Shown: positions 27,601-37,041 of the stretch, in pieces
Position numbering within the stretch: position 1 is the stretch's first letter
Layout of the letters: the number at the start of each line of letters is the position of its first letter
From: Entophlyctis helioformis
Lineage: Eukaryota > Chytridiomycota > Chytridiomycetes > Chytridiales > Chytriomycetaceae
DNA: 64,000 bases
Assembly: GCA_025526915.1 (NCBI GenBank)
Contig: JAHLKH010000025.1
Coordinates: 1-64,000, forward strand
Direction: 5' to 3'
The notes under the pieces: model-generated
The model's database searches: none
Told to the model about the DNA's origin: nothing
Seen by the model: the letters and a program-made list of their open reading frames with translations, nothing else
Translations under genes and position numbers: made by a program

Positions 27601-30493
27601 TCTTGAGTTCCTTGCCACCCAGCAACCTGGCGAGGGTTTATGGCGGTTCGAGAGTATCGGTGAGGATCGCGATTATGACGATGGCGTTGGCGTTGGCGTT
27701 GTTGGAAACAAGACGGGTGCACAAGCTGTGCGCATAAACGTGAGCGGTGCAAGCGTAAGTGTGAGGGGACGGAAGGACTGCGGTTGGATGCACAAGATAT
27801 TCATTGTCAGACCAGTAGCAGAGACAGGCAGGGGAGATGGAGGGTACCTGCGGTTGGATGCACAAGACGACAGCTGGGGCAAGTCTGGTGCATCGACTGC
27901 TGGCAAAAGGCGCGTTCCAATAATGCCCATGCAGCCATTGGCACACGGCATCAGTGCACAATGAGAGACACATTGCGGCTCGTTACAGCCCCCCTTGACG
28001 AGAGATCCTTCATGGATTGATCGCCACAAGAGAGAGATGCAATGTGGATCACAGGTGGTGTGGCAGCCAGGCGGCTGCTGTGACAAAGACCAGCAGGCAT
28101 CCAATGCGACTGTGGAGGCAGATCTGGGGGATCTGGCGGCTCTGGTGGTGGTCGCGTTGGAGCAGCTGAATCCAGATGAACAGACAGGATGGCGCAAGCA
28201 GACAGGCCAATCCCATGCAATGGCGATCCAGACAGGTGGTGGGCAGAGCACAGAGATGTATCTGGCCCGCGTCGATCAGTTGCGGTGACAGTAGTTGACG
28301 CTGCTGAGTTGGTAGCCGGCCAATGCAGGCAGTGTCGGTTGAGCAGTGGACAGGCTGCGATTGCTGATGCGGCTGGGTCGGCAGCATCTGCAAAGGCAGA
28401 TCAGACGGGTGAGCGGGTGACGGTTGGTGTTCTGGCTGCAGCTGGTGCAGCTCAGTCGATGCAGTTGACGGTTCAGTTGATGCAGGTTGACAGTTGTTGT
28501 ACTGGCTGCAGATGATGCAGCTCAGTCAGTTCAGTTGACAGTACGGGAGACGGGTGAGGCAGATGGAGCGTTGCAGACAGTTGAGACGGGTGCGAGGGCG
28601 AGTGTGCCGACAGGCGGTGCGGCTGCGTGGCAAGGGCAGGTGCGCGGTGTCGGCTGAGTGCTGCTCAGTCGAGAGGCTGGGCAGAGCGGCTGTTGTTGCT
28701 GGTGCAGATGGCAGATCGATTGGCATCGGCGATGGATCGGCTGATGCCGACCAATCAGACGCGGCTGACCAATCGGTTGGTGCCGACCAATCAGCTGCTG
28801 CTGACCGATTGGCACGCGTTGACCAATCAGATCGCGTTGGCCAATCGGCGCGTGCTGCAGGCGGCTGGATGGGCGAGCCTGCAGCACTGGCGACTGGGCT
28901 GCAGAGCGGGACAGACGGGGACGGGACGGACGGACGGGTACGGGACGGACGGGTGCTCGACCCTGCTGGCCGGGCTGGCTGGTGCCAGAGGCGGCTGGGT
29001 CGGTCGGTGCTGCTGGGGCGAGGCCCGAGCAGTGGCGGTCGGAACGGGAGAACGATGCTGCTGATGCCGCGGCGTCAGGCCAGGCGTGCTGCCAGGACCA
29101 GAGCGGCTGGGGCTGTGGACGGGCTGGTCGGGCAGCTGCTGCATGCAGAGCGGTTGGGGCTGCACATGGCTGGGGCCGGTGCAGGTGGAACTGGTGGCGA
29201 GGTCGGTGGTGCTGCGCCGCGGCTGGTGTTGCTGCTGCTGCTGCTGCTGTTGGAATCGATCAGAACGAAAAGCCACGAATGGATTTTCTGCTCAGTGCAG
29301 TTGATGGCGGCCTGTTTGTGCTGGATGGTTGCACGCAGGTCGCCGATCGTCTGCTCGAGCTGCTGCCGCTCCAGCTGGAGGCTGTCCAGCCTGGCCACGC
29401 CCTCCCGCAAGGCTGCGGCAGCCTGCTCGTAGCGGAGGCGGCCGGCTGGCGTCGGAGGGCTGAAGCAGGCGCGGCGGATGATGTGCATCTCTGCAAATGC
29501 CTCTGTGCGCCAGGCTGTCAGCTGCTGGATGGCGATCAGGCAGTCGTCATGGTCGAGTCTGGTGGTGCGCAGCTGCTGGCGGGCCAGGCGCAGCTCCTGC
29601 CGGAGGCTGCTGGCGGTCGCCTGAAGCTGCTGGATCTGTTTGTTGGTGGCGGCAGTGGTGTGCTGCTGCTGCTGGTGAGTGGTTGCAGCTGTGATGTGCT
29701 GCTGCTGCTGGTTGATGCCGCCTGGCTGGCCTGGGCCGCCAGAGGGCATGGCGTTGCTGCTCAGTCGGTTGTCGGTCGCTACTTGTATGAGAGCTGTCGT
29801 GTGAGGGGACGGAAGGACTGCGGTTGGATGCACAAGATATTCATTGTCAGACCAGTAGCAGAGACAGGCAGGGGAGATGGAGGGTACCTGCGGTTGGATG
29901 CACAAGACGACAGCTGGGGCAAGTCTGGTGCATCGACTGCTGGCAAAAGGCGCGTTCCAATAATGCCCATGCAGCCATTGGCACACGGCATCAGTGCACA
30001 ATGAGAGACACATTGCGGCTCGTTACAGTAAGGTAGGAAACAAGCAGCAGAACAGTGGAATGGTCGTGGGTAGGGAGAAGAAGAAGAGGCAGAGGCAGGA
30101 GTGTAAGGAAACGCAGAAGCAGAGGCAGGTGCACAAGTTGGGTCGATAGGCATGAGCGGCACTCGATGAAACGGCATGCAACGGCCAACACAGCCAACGC
30201 GACCAACGACAGTGGAGAGTGCGTGAGGGGGCAGGCGAGCAGGCGAGCACTGACAGTTGGGTAATCCTTTTACTGGTGTCACAGGTGACGCCGGCCACCG
30301 AGCAACAGTCGCTTGCACTGGGGAACACTGTAGACCAGGCGCCGTGCAGGATGGCACAGTCCGACAGGGCTGACATTGTCAAGGCTTGATGGCGTTGAGG
30401 ACGATGGGGGGATGCTGCGGGGGACTTGCTCGCATTTTTAAAGCCGCCGCGCTGTGCTGCTTCGCCAACGGTGTCTGCTCGTCCATTGTGCAT
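21630..30493 (-). CDS. Very large modular LRR cell-surface protein with Ser/Thr/Pro stalk and GPI-type tail
   Basis: The locus reads as one multi-exon gene of plant-type leucine-rich repeats. Most exons are about 70-75 nt and carry one repeat (such as NLAGTTIGNAIPETLSKA or DLSSNSITGPLPPTLFDKM), with donors CT/GTACGT at the same codon position. Blocks of repeats are bracketed by Cys-containing caps. N-caps such as SDCAVLQKAFPAIF..CCKIAGVTCDT occur near 30340, 25050, 24300 and 23520, with a variant near 26850. C-caps such as CSATGDKLCFP..CGITTKC occur near 27100, 25230, 24470, 23690 and 22640. Five or six cap-LRR-cap modules therefore follow one another. The last exon (21630-22540) is a Thr/Ser/Pro stalk with repeats of APVAPSATSTTTD, then a hydrophobic end AAVAASVVTVIAALLAPLALF typical of a GPI signal. 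No signal peptide is visible at the N-terminus, so a first exon may be missing. An LTR element sits in the first intron seen. It could also be two or more tandem genes. Confidence 0.6.
23706..25109. repeat. 752-bp tandem duplication of one LRR module
   Basis: The segment 23706-24357 recurs at 24458-25109 with a constant offset of 752 bases and very few differences, introns included. The repeated unit holds one N-cap, two LRR exons and most of one C-cap. One visible coding change is KDEVCC versus KDKVCC. Near-identity of introns shows that the copy is recent. Confidence 0.9.
27760..27987 (-). repeat. 3' LTR of the non-autonomous element
   Basis: 228 bp, identical to 29800-30027. Read on the minus strand it starts TGTAACGAGC and ends CCCCTCACA. 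It contains two copies of a CTGCGGTTGGATGCACAAGA motif 68 bases apart. Confidence 0.85.
28750..28857. repeat. 18-bp minisatellite with a CCAATCA/CCAATCG core
   Basis: Six units of 18 bases, each beginning GACCAATCAG or a close variant (one unit is GACCGATTGG). On the plus strand the unit would encode a DQSxxA hexapeptide, on the minus strand an IGQ/IGR-containing one. No ORF in this part is convincing, so the core may act as CCAAT boxes instead. Confidence 0.7.
29075..29749 (-). CDS. Coiled-coil, Gag-like ORF of the LTR element
   Basis: The frame opens with MPSGGPGQPGG 50 bases inside the 5' LTR and encodes 224 residues. A Gln/Thr-rich leader is followed by two long helices with heptad pattern (LRQELRLARQQLRTTRLD and LDSLQLERQQLEQTIGDL), then a Ser/Pro/Ala-rich end. 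No zinc knuckle, protease or polymerase motif is present. Position next to the LTR and the coiled coil suggest a Gag-type structural protein, but a captured host fragment is equally possible. The frame is also open upstream through the LTR. Confidence 0.5.
   Translation of the reverse strand: MPSGGPGQPGGINQQQQHITAATTHQQQQHTTAATNKQIQQLQATASSLRQELRLARQQLRTTRLDHDDCLIAIQQLTAWRTEAFAEMHIIRRACFSPPTPAGRLRYEQAAAALREGVARLDSLQLERQQLEQTIGDLRATIQHKQAAINCTEQKIHSWLFVLIDSNSSSSSSNTSRGAAPPTSPPVPPAPAPAMCSPNRSACSSCPTSPSTAPAALVLAARLA
29800..30027 (-). repeat. 5' LTR of the non-autonomous element
   Basis: 228 bp, identical to 27760-27987. It is followed on its outer side by the second copy of the GTAAG target duplication. 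Confidence 0.85.
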
Positions 30494-30870
30494 CGGCCTG
30501 ATTGGCGCAGGCTTTTGGGGGCGTTCTCACAGTCGCGACGGCCGCCACTTACACACCAACGCTTGCTGGAGCGATATACATGGCAGCCGGTAGCTGGGCA
30601 AACGGATATGGGTATGTTTGGGCTTGCTGGATAGCTGTTCCCTTCCCGAGCCTGCTCAGCAGTACAACGTCCACACACACACACTCCCGCTCCCCCATCA
30701 AGCTGGGCAGAACTTGGCAGTTGAACGCATGTTGGCGATGAAGGGTGCACAGACACGAATTTTCATTAGGCTTGGGCACCAGATTGATCCCATGGCCGAT
30801 CTTGGCAATCGGGGCCACCCTCAAGCACATTCACAAAGCGACGGACAGCGTGCCGTCCAAAGGGTGGGCA

Positions 30871-32487
30871 TCAGTGTGCGAGAGAGAGTTGCTGTTGCTG
30901 GAGGTATGCGACCATGTCGTCTCGGTGCTTGTGTGGCCTGCCCGACACTGCCTTGATGCCCTTGGCAATCCATTCGGGCTTGACTGTGGACGAGCCTGTC
31001 GCAGGCGCCGGTCGAGGCGACGACGACGACGATGACGACGATGAGTGTGCCTGCAGCGACGCCATCAGATACTGGACAGCCTGCACAGACGCAAACGTCG
31101 CCATGCGCACAAAGTCGGTCTCGGTCATGACGCCTGGATGCGTGTCAACAAGGAACGTGAACACGGCAAGGTGGCCGGCGGTTGCTGCCTGTGCGATTGC
31201 CCTGGACACGAACACGGCGGCGCAGCACTTGGCGTGGTGGCGTGCGTGGATGTACTCGACGACAGCCAGATGGCCGTTCCCCGCCGCCCACTGCATCGCA
31301 AACGGCGTGCATCCCTCGTGTCGGTTGGCCAGCAGCCAGTCGGCCACGGCCAGATGACCCATCGCGCATGCCTTGTCGACGGCGTCGGTCGTTGCGCCTT
31401 CGTGCCGGTGGCTGCTGAGCCACTGCACCACGTCCAGATGGCCCGCCTCTGCTGCGTGGTTGATGGCGTCTGTCGTGCATCCCTCTGTGCGGTGCTCGTG
31501 CAGCCACTGCACGACAGCCAGGAAGCCGTTGCGTGCTGCCCAGTTCATGGCCCTTGTCGTGCAGCCCTCTGTGCGGTGCTCGTGCAGCCAGACGACAGCG
31601 TCCAGATGCCCGAACGCGGCAGCAAGGTCCATGGCGAACTTGGTGCACGCCTGGTTGCCGCCGTCGTGCAGCACCCGCAGCACATCGACGTGCCCGCGGC
31701 TGGCGGCGATGTCGAGGGCACCGGACGCATCCGACATGGGCAGTCGGAGCCGCTTGAACAGCGACAGGTCGACCAAGTGCAGGTCGTGGGCAAGGTGCCG
31801 CAGAAGCGCAGCGTTGCCAAACTGGATCGCATACCAGCCGAGCGCGATAGGGAACCGGAAGTCGAGCAGATCGAACCAGCCGTGGCGCACGGCGACCGCA
31901 CGGCGATGGTCGGAGATGCACGAGCGGGGCGAGTCGTATGCGTTGACGCCGTACTGCCATGCCGTGTCTTGGTTGGCGTCGTCGCCGTCGTCGCCGTTGG
32001 CACCGTCTGGCGTGGGGATGGCCGACTGGTACCTGGCCGTGGCCATTGTTGGCGACGGGAAGCGGGCGCACATGCGGTAGTACATGGAGCGAGAGTGGAC
32101 GAGAGCCAGGACCTGCGCGTGGCTCTTGCTGTCCAGGTCGGGCAGCAGGCGGAGGTCGCCGTGCCAGTCGATCCTGGCGGCATCGAGCCAGACATCCAGC
32201 AGGCGGACGGTTCTCGCCGGTGGTGCGGTGCGGATGCCGGCAGCCTGGCTGGTGGTTGTCTTGGTGCTGGTAGCTGTCGTGGTGATGGAGGCTGTCGTGG
32301 CTGTGGGGCAGTCGATGGTCACAAAGCCGAGGATGCACTGCGTGAGCGGGCCGGCGTGCTTGGCCACGAGCGCCTTCATTTCGTACGGCAGGCGGTCCCA
32401 CTGGCTGCGTCCGTGCGGCAGCGGCTCGCTGGCCGCCAGCGACAACGAGAGCGGCTGCGACCACGAGAGCGGCAACGAGAGCGGCAT
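30871..32487 (-). CDS. Ankyrin-type repeat protein
   Basis: A single open frame of 538 residues. The first 250 residues have an F-box-like start ([19 protein letters not shown]) and a globular part with no clear family. Residues 255-460 are ankyrin-like repeats of about 33 residues of the type [22 protein letters not shown], with the core H-A-A-x-G-H-L. This type is common in zoosporic fungi, amoebae and giant viruses. The C-terminus has a Ser run and a basic end. Such proteins usually act as adaptors, for instance for ubiquitin ligases when an F-box is present. The start at 32487 is the first ATG and gives a Ser/Leu-rich leader, so an internal start is possible. It is downstream of, and on the same strand as, the disordered protein at 32759-33901. 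Confidence 0.75.
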   Translation of the reverse strand: [538 protein letters not shown]

Positions 32488-32758
32488 TCTTCCCTTGGCT
32501 CGGTCGGTGGGGCAACTGCTGCAGATAAGGAAAGCGGAACAAAGGAGGGATTAACGCCGGCTGGAAAGCTTGCGGCTCAGCAGGCAGTGGTAGTGGGCGG
32601 AGATTGTACATGGCCGTTTGACCGAACATCTGGGCGAGGAGGCGAGAAGGCGAGGAGGCGAGGAGGCGGCAGGCAGAGCCCGACGGACAGACAGACAGGC
32701 GTTCAAGGGGGCAATGGGGCAGTGGGGCACTGGCAAGAGTCTCTATTGGCCGCATCCC

Positions 32759-33901
32759 TCACATGTCGGACCACGACGTGGCGCTGGGCTCGGGCACTCG
32801 GGCCGGTGCACTGTGCTGCTGCTGCTGTTCCTGCTGTTGCTCTCGTTGCTCTTGTTGTTGTTGTTGTTGTTGCTGCTGCTGTGCACGCTCGGCATGCTCG
32901 CGGTCCTTGGCGGCGCGTGCATCTTGCAGCTTCTGTCGATCGAGCGCCATCTCTTCCGGTGTCTTGCGCGGGGCTCGCACGCCAAGTGCTCCTGCAATCA
33001 GGCGCCGTGCGACCATGTCGGTGGTCACTGGCCGTCCCTCGCTCGCCTGCCGTCTTGGTGTCGTTGGCAATGGTGCCTGTGCTGCTGCCTGTGCTGTGGT
33101 TGCACCGGCAGCTGTTGGCGGCAATGGCAGCGGCGAGACGGCCGGCGATCCATCATCTGCAAGCGATGGTGACGCTTCGCGTGGGCTGGATGCCTTCATG
33201 GACAGCGCTGCAATGTCTGCTGCCAGCCCATCCAGTGCATCCGTCTGGGCGGATGGCTGCTGCTGTGGACCGGCAGATCCGCCATTGGCCGGCTTGTGGA
33301 CGGACGGCTTGGATCTGTCCGGCCGTTGCTGCAACGATCGCATCTCGTGCGGCGGCTTGCTGTGGCTGGCAGGCCGGACATCGCGCCGGGATGCAGAGCC
33401 GGGGCTGCCGCCGTCCGAGTCGCTGCCACTCGCATCCCACGCATGCCTGACGGGCGGTGCATCCGCCTGCTTGCTCGGTGTGCGATATGCTGTCCACGCT
33501 GGCGCCGCGCTTGCCTGTGCAGCCGAAGTCGCGCCTGCTCCCTTGCGGCGGCCCGTATCCTGCGCTGCCATGGGAGTCTTGGACCATCTCCCATCAGCGT
33601 CTTCCTGGATGCGCTCGCTGTGCACGCCTCTGTCCCATCGGCCGGTGCTCGGGCTGCCTCGGCCAGACTCTGCAGCCATGGGAGTCCTGGACCAGCGGCC
33701 ATTCGTGTCCTCGGCGATGCCTCTGTCGCTCCTGCCGTTGCCCTTGCTTCTGGATGGCGCTGTCTGCCAGCCAGACTGCTCTACCTGCTCCACCTGCTCC
33801 GCCTGCACATCTCTGCTGCTCCATCCACTCGGCTGCCGCTGCTGTCCGTGCTGCTTTCGGTGCGGCTGCCGGCTTCCAGCAGGTCGAGCATCCATGTTCA
33901 C
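32759..33901 (-). CDS. Disordered protein with a conserved GALGVRAPRKTPEE motif
   Basis: A single frame of 380 residues rich in Ser, Pro, Gly, Arg and Gln, without membrane or signal sequence. A repeated short motif GRWSRTPMAA / GRWSKTPMAA occurs near residues 68-110. The C-terminal part contains RRLIAGALGVRAPRKTPEE followed by a basic helix and a poly-Gln stretch. Motifs of this kind occur in uncharacterised fungal proteins. I cannot give a function. It ends WSDM only 270 bases from the start of the ankyrin-type gene on the same strand. Confidence 0.6.
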   Translation of the reverse strand: MNMDARPAGSRQPHRKQHGQQRQPSGWSSRDVQAEQVEQVEQSGWQTAPSRSKGNGRSDRGIAEDTNGRWSRTPMAAESGRGSPSTGRWDRGVHSERIQEDADGRWSKTPMAAQDTGRRKGAGATSAAQASAAPAWTAYRTPSKQADAPPVRHAWDASGSDSDGGSPGSASRRDVRPASHSKPPHEMRSLQQRPDRSKPSVHKPANGGSAGPQQQPSAQTDALDGLAADIAALSMKASSPREASPSLADDGSPAVSPLPLPPTAAGATTAQAAAQAPLPTTPRRQASEGRPVTTDMVARRLIAGALGVRAPRKTPEEMALDRQKLQDARAAKDREHAERAQQQQQQQQQQEQREQQQEQQQQHSAPARVPEPSATSWSDM

Positions 33902-34208
33902 TATGGGACAACGGGTGAATCAGCAGCAGGCATGCACCACCAGCGGACGCCGCGCATCAACGGCCATGTCACCAACCACCCAGAATGCACGCCGAAGGGT
34001 TGATGGGGAGGGCCACAGATTCACTGGAAGTGGCGGGAAGTGGCCGGATGGAAGTCGTGTCACGTTGGGGCACGTGACTTTATGGATCTTGTCCATCGTT
34101 TGCCATCCATCTCGGCTCGACTCTCCCACACCAGTATGATAAAAGCAGCGTTTATTGGTTGCACTGCATGTGTGGCAGACGCATGTGGAGCATGGATGTA
34201 GGATGGTG
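33902..34208. other. Intergenic region with poly(A) signal of the metacaspase
   Basis: No ORF is convincing. Minus-strand AATAAA at 34151-34156 is the likely poly(A) signal of the metacaspase gene. The remainder should hold the promoter of the disordered protein gene. Confidence 0.45.
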
Positions 34209-35892
34209 TTACATGATAAACTGCTGGTTCATGTCCATGTATCTGGCCGTGCTGAGCTGCGGCACTTGCGAGTACTTTGACACGAGAATGTTGCGCACGT
34301 TCTGCAGCAGCATGCCATACGAGCAGTTGGGTGTCTGCGTCAGTGCCGTCAGCAGCGCGTAGCTCATGGCGCCAGTGGCAGATCCGTCAATGTGCGCATC
34401 GGCTGCCGTCTGCTTGTCCTTGGATCCACTGAAGCAAATGACATCGGCAACCTGGCTGCCCTTGGCCGCGACCTTTTCTTCGATGGATTGCTCACGAGCC
34501 GTCAGCTGGCGGAGGCCGGCCATCAGGTTCTTGGCCACGCCCATCACGTCGCCCTTGACGTAGCTGATGGCGGATGCACCTGCAAGTCCGCCCAGCGTCG
34601 CCAGCTTGTTGCTCTGCTTGAGCGTGCCGTCTGGCAAGTAAGTGAACGGCAGATCGAGTGCAGAGCCAGAGTGGCAGCAGTCAAACACGGCCGTCAGCCG
34701 GACACCGTGCGGCAGAGGCTTCACGAGCATGTTGTTCAAGTCGTCGTCGACAATCTGGCCAGCCGTCTTAAAGTCGAGCGGGCAGATGGTCTGTTGGGCA
34801 GCAAGGAAAGGCAATCAGCAACAGATGATGCACGCTTTAGACAATCCAATCGACTGTCGCATGTCGACGTGAATACCTCGTCAAAGCCATCCTCTTCGTC
34901 GCCATCCTTGTCCGCCTGCTGGCTTCCATGGCCACTGGAAGAGGCAATGCGAACAGTGTCAGCAGGCGTGCCCAGTAGCAATCCAGTGCCTCAAGCGGGC
35001 TGCACCTAAAGTGGAAAAACAGCGAGTCGCCAGGACGAGATCCAGCGACCAGCCACTGGATGGCATTGAGGATGTTCTGCTTGGTCGGGCGGAACACAGG
35101 GTTCTGCTGGTCGTCTGTGAGCATGACGATGTGGTTGGGGTCGTCGCGGAAGCCGTAGCGCGTCGTCAGGAACCGGCGCATGTTCTGAGCGTCATTGATG
35201 CATCCTGGACAGGAGCATGTCAGCGGCCAGGCGACACAGAGCCGAGCGACTGAAGAACAAGCCAGAACAGAGGAGCAGAGCGGAGACTTGCCTGCCAGGG
35301 CACTCGACGTGCCAAAGTAGTTGATGCCAATAAGAAGCGCCTTCTTGTTCCCCGTGCACGTGGAGAAGTAGCCTGTCCACGATGGTCGCTGTGAGCACAC
35401 CGTCGGTCAAGGTCAGCTAGGAACCAGGCCCACTCGCAGCATACCTGCATACTGCTGCATGTAGCCCTGCGGAGGAGCCTGCCAGACTGGCGGTGCACCA
35501 GGCTGGCCTGGCTGGCCAGGTGCTGATGGTCCAGGCGGCGGCGGTCCAGGAGGTGGCGCAAAGGTGCGACCAGCCGGCTGGCCAGGAGGAGGTGGTCCAG
35601 GAGGAGCGTACTGGCCAGGCGGTGGCTGCTGATACTGGCTTGGCGGTGGAGGGCCATAGTGGCCTGGTGGAGGTGGCTGGTGGTACTGGCCAGGTGGAGG
35701 TGCGTAATGGCCTGGAGGTGGTACGTACTGGCCTGGAGGTGGAGCGTATTGGCCTGGAGGTGGCTGGTGGTAACCTTGAGGCGGAGGAGGCTGGTACTGG
35801 CCTGGTGGAGGCTGGTACTGGCCAGGAGGAGGCTGCTGGTAGCCGTGAGGCGGAGGTGCAGCGCGGCCAGGGTAGTTTCCCGGATACGACAT
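34209..35892 (-). CDS. Type I metacaspase
   Basis: This is a caspase-like cysteine peptidase that cuts after Arg or Lys and acts in stress responses and protein quality control in fungi. Five exons: 35892-35445, 35372-35292, 35204-35006, 34934-34877 and 34790-34209. The prodomain of about 150 residues is a QPPPGQY/APPPGQY repeat, as in yeast Mca1. The peptidase domain starts KKALLIGINYFG. The catalytic His lies in SGHGSQ and the catalytic Cys in DCCHSGSALDLPF. The loop with CINDAQNM is also typical. Phase requires a GC-AG intron after exon 2 (GGCAG/GCAAGT). The C-terminus ends DMNQQFIM. A PHOSPHO-type phosphatase gene starts only 46 bases away on the other strand. Confidence 0.93.
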
Positions 35893-35938
35893 GGACGTTT
35901 GGCGCTTACGCGGAAACGACCTTCGCCAACAATCCACA
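35893..35938. promoter_or_regulatory. 46-bp divergent gap, metacaspase / phosphatase
   Basis: Only 46 bases separate the two start codons, so the promoters must overlap or extend into the coding exons. No motif stands out. Confidence 0.4.
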
Positions 35939-36932
35939 ATGTCGTCAACGGGCGGTGGACAGAGGCTGCTGCTCGCATTCGACTTTGACTGGACGCTGGT
36001 GGACGAGGACAGCGACCAGGCGGTTCTGCAGATGCTGCCTGCTGTGTACGCCAAGGTGGCTGCAACGCATGGCATGGCATGGCATGGCAGCGTATGGCAT
36101 GGCGCTGGACACTCACTGCGCCAACTGTGGCCAATAGTATAAGGAGCTGCATGCAGCAGGCAGCTACCAATGGACCGACCTGATGAATCTGCTCGTCGGC
36201 GAGGTGCATGCTGCGGGCGTCACTCCAGACCAGCTTCGCGAGAGGCTGTCCAGCATTCCCTTTGTGCGTGCCCATCGAGTCTGGTGTCAATACTGCGTGT
36301 GTCGCCGACCGCGTTGCCACTGACCGCGTTGGCACTGACCGCGTTGGCACGGACAGAATCCAGCGATGGGAGCAGCGCTCGAGCTGGCCCATCGACACGG
36401 CAGCCAGATCATCATCATCTCCGATGCCAACACGTTCTACATCTCGACCATCACGCAGGCCAAGGGCATCGACCAGTGGATCTCGCGCACCATCACCAAC
36501 ACGGGCAGGATCGACGACAGCGGACGGCTGCACATCATGCGCCACACCACCTATCCACCGCACGGCTGCTCGAGATGCTCGGCCAATCTGTGCAAGGGCA
36601 AGGAGCTCCTGGAGCATATGGCGGAGTATGGCCCGTTTGATCGCGTCGTCTATCTGGGCGATGGCCACAACGACTTTTGCCCATCCACCAAGCTGTCTCC
36701 GTAAGCAAGCGCGGCGGTTGCCGATGTTAGCCGGCATGCTGCATGCTGTCGAGTCCACTGACCATGCACGCGCATTTGCAGATCGGACCTGGTGCTGCCG
36801 CGTTCTGGGCGTGGGTTTGCCAACATGTTACAAGATCCGGCGCTGCGCTCAGAGATCCGTGCCGAGATCCAGCTCTGGAACTCGGCCGACGACGTTCTTG
36901 CCATCTTTCGCAGACTGCTGCTCCCAAACTAA
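35939..36932 (+). CDS. PHOSPHO1/2-type HAD phosphatase
   Basis: Haloacid-dehalogenase phosphatases of this family act on phosphoethanolamine, phosphocholine or pyridoxal phosphate. Exons are 35939-36055, 36144-36263, 36357-36700 and 36782-36932. Motif I is FDFDWTLVDEDSD, with Trp in the place more often taken by His or Asp. Motif II is the SDANTFYI strand. Motif III and IV are the Lys before ELLEHM and GDGHNDFCPSTKL. The Cys-rich loop CSRCSANLCKGKELL is a strong PHOSPHO-family mark. The C-terminus ends FRRLLLPN. The intron at 36056-36143 contains an ATGGC repeat. The substrate cannot be read from the sequence. Confidence 0.85.
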
Positions 36933-37000
36933 TCGGCCGATATCGGCCAGACCAACGTGGCAAACCATGCCATGCCATGTTCAAAGCTTCCTTCAAGGCT

Positions 37001-37006
37001 TTTATT
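37001..37006 (-). terminator. Poly(A) signal of the LtrA-type gene
   Basis: Minus-strand AATAAA, 36 bases past the stop at 37042. Confidence 0.5.
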
Positions 37007-37041
37007 ACCGAGCCGTTCAAGTAAAACGCGCTCGTGACGCG

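Larger units (their letters stand above)
27760..30027 (-). mobile_element. Non-autonomous LTR retrotransposon (LARD/TRIM-like) with target site duplication
   Basis: Two identical 228-bp direct repeats (27760-27987 and 29800-30027, offset exactly 2040) begin TGTGAGG and end GTTACA, the usual TG..CA form of LTRs. The whole is flanked on both sides by the same five bases, GTAAG (27755-27759 and 30028-30032). On the minus strand a purine tract AAGGGGGG ends one base before the LTR at 27987, as expected for a polypurine tract, so I read the element as minus-oriented. The 1.8-kb interior has one coiled-coil ORF and an 18-bp minisatellite. No reverse transcriptase, integrase or protease frame is visible, so it would need enzymes from a full-length relative. 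I found no convincing tRNA primer site next to the 5' LTR. Identical LTRs imply a recent insertion. It lies in an intron of the LRR gene. Confidence 0.85.

Noticed and set aside
28750..28857. Possible CRISPR-like array
   Set aside because: Units are contiguous 18-mers without spacers, and the host is eukaryotic.
28554..29432. Plus-strand ORF with DQSxxA hexapeptide repeats
   Set aside because: It overlaps the coiled-coil ORF on the opposite strand, which has clear heptads and lies next to the LTR. The plus-strand frame elsewhere is Cys/Arg/Leu low complexity.
22500..30493. Many separate small LRR genes
   Set aside because: Donor and acceptor phases link neighbouring exons across the caps, and no module has its own start or signal peptide. 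One gene is simpler, although two or more genes cannot be excluded.
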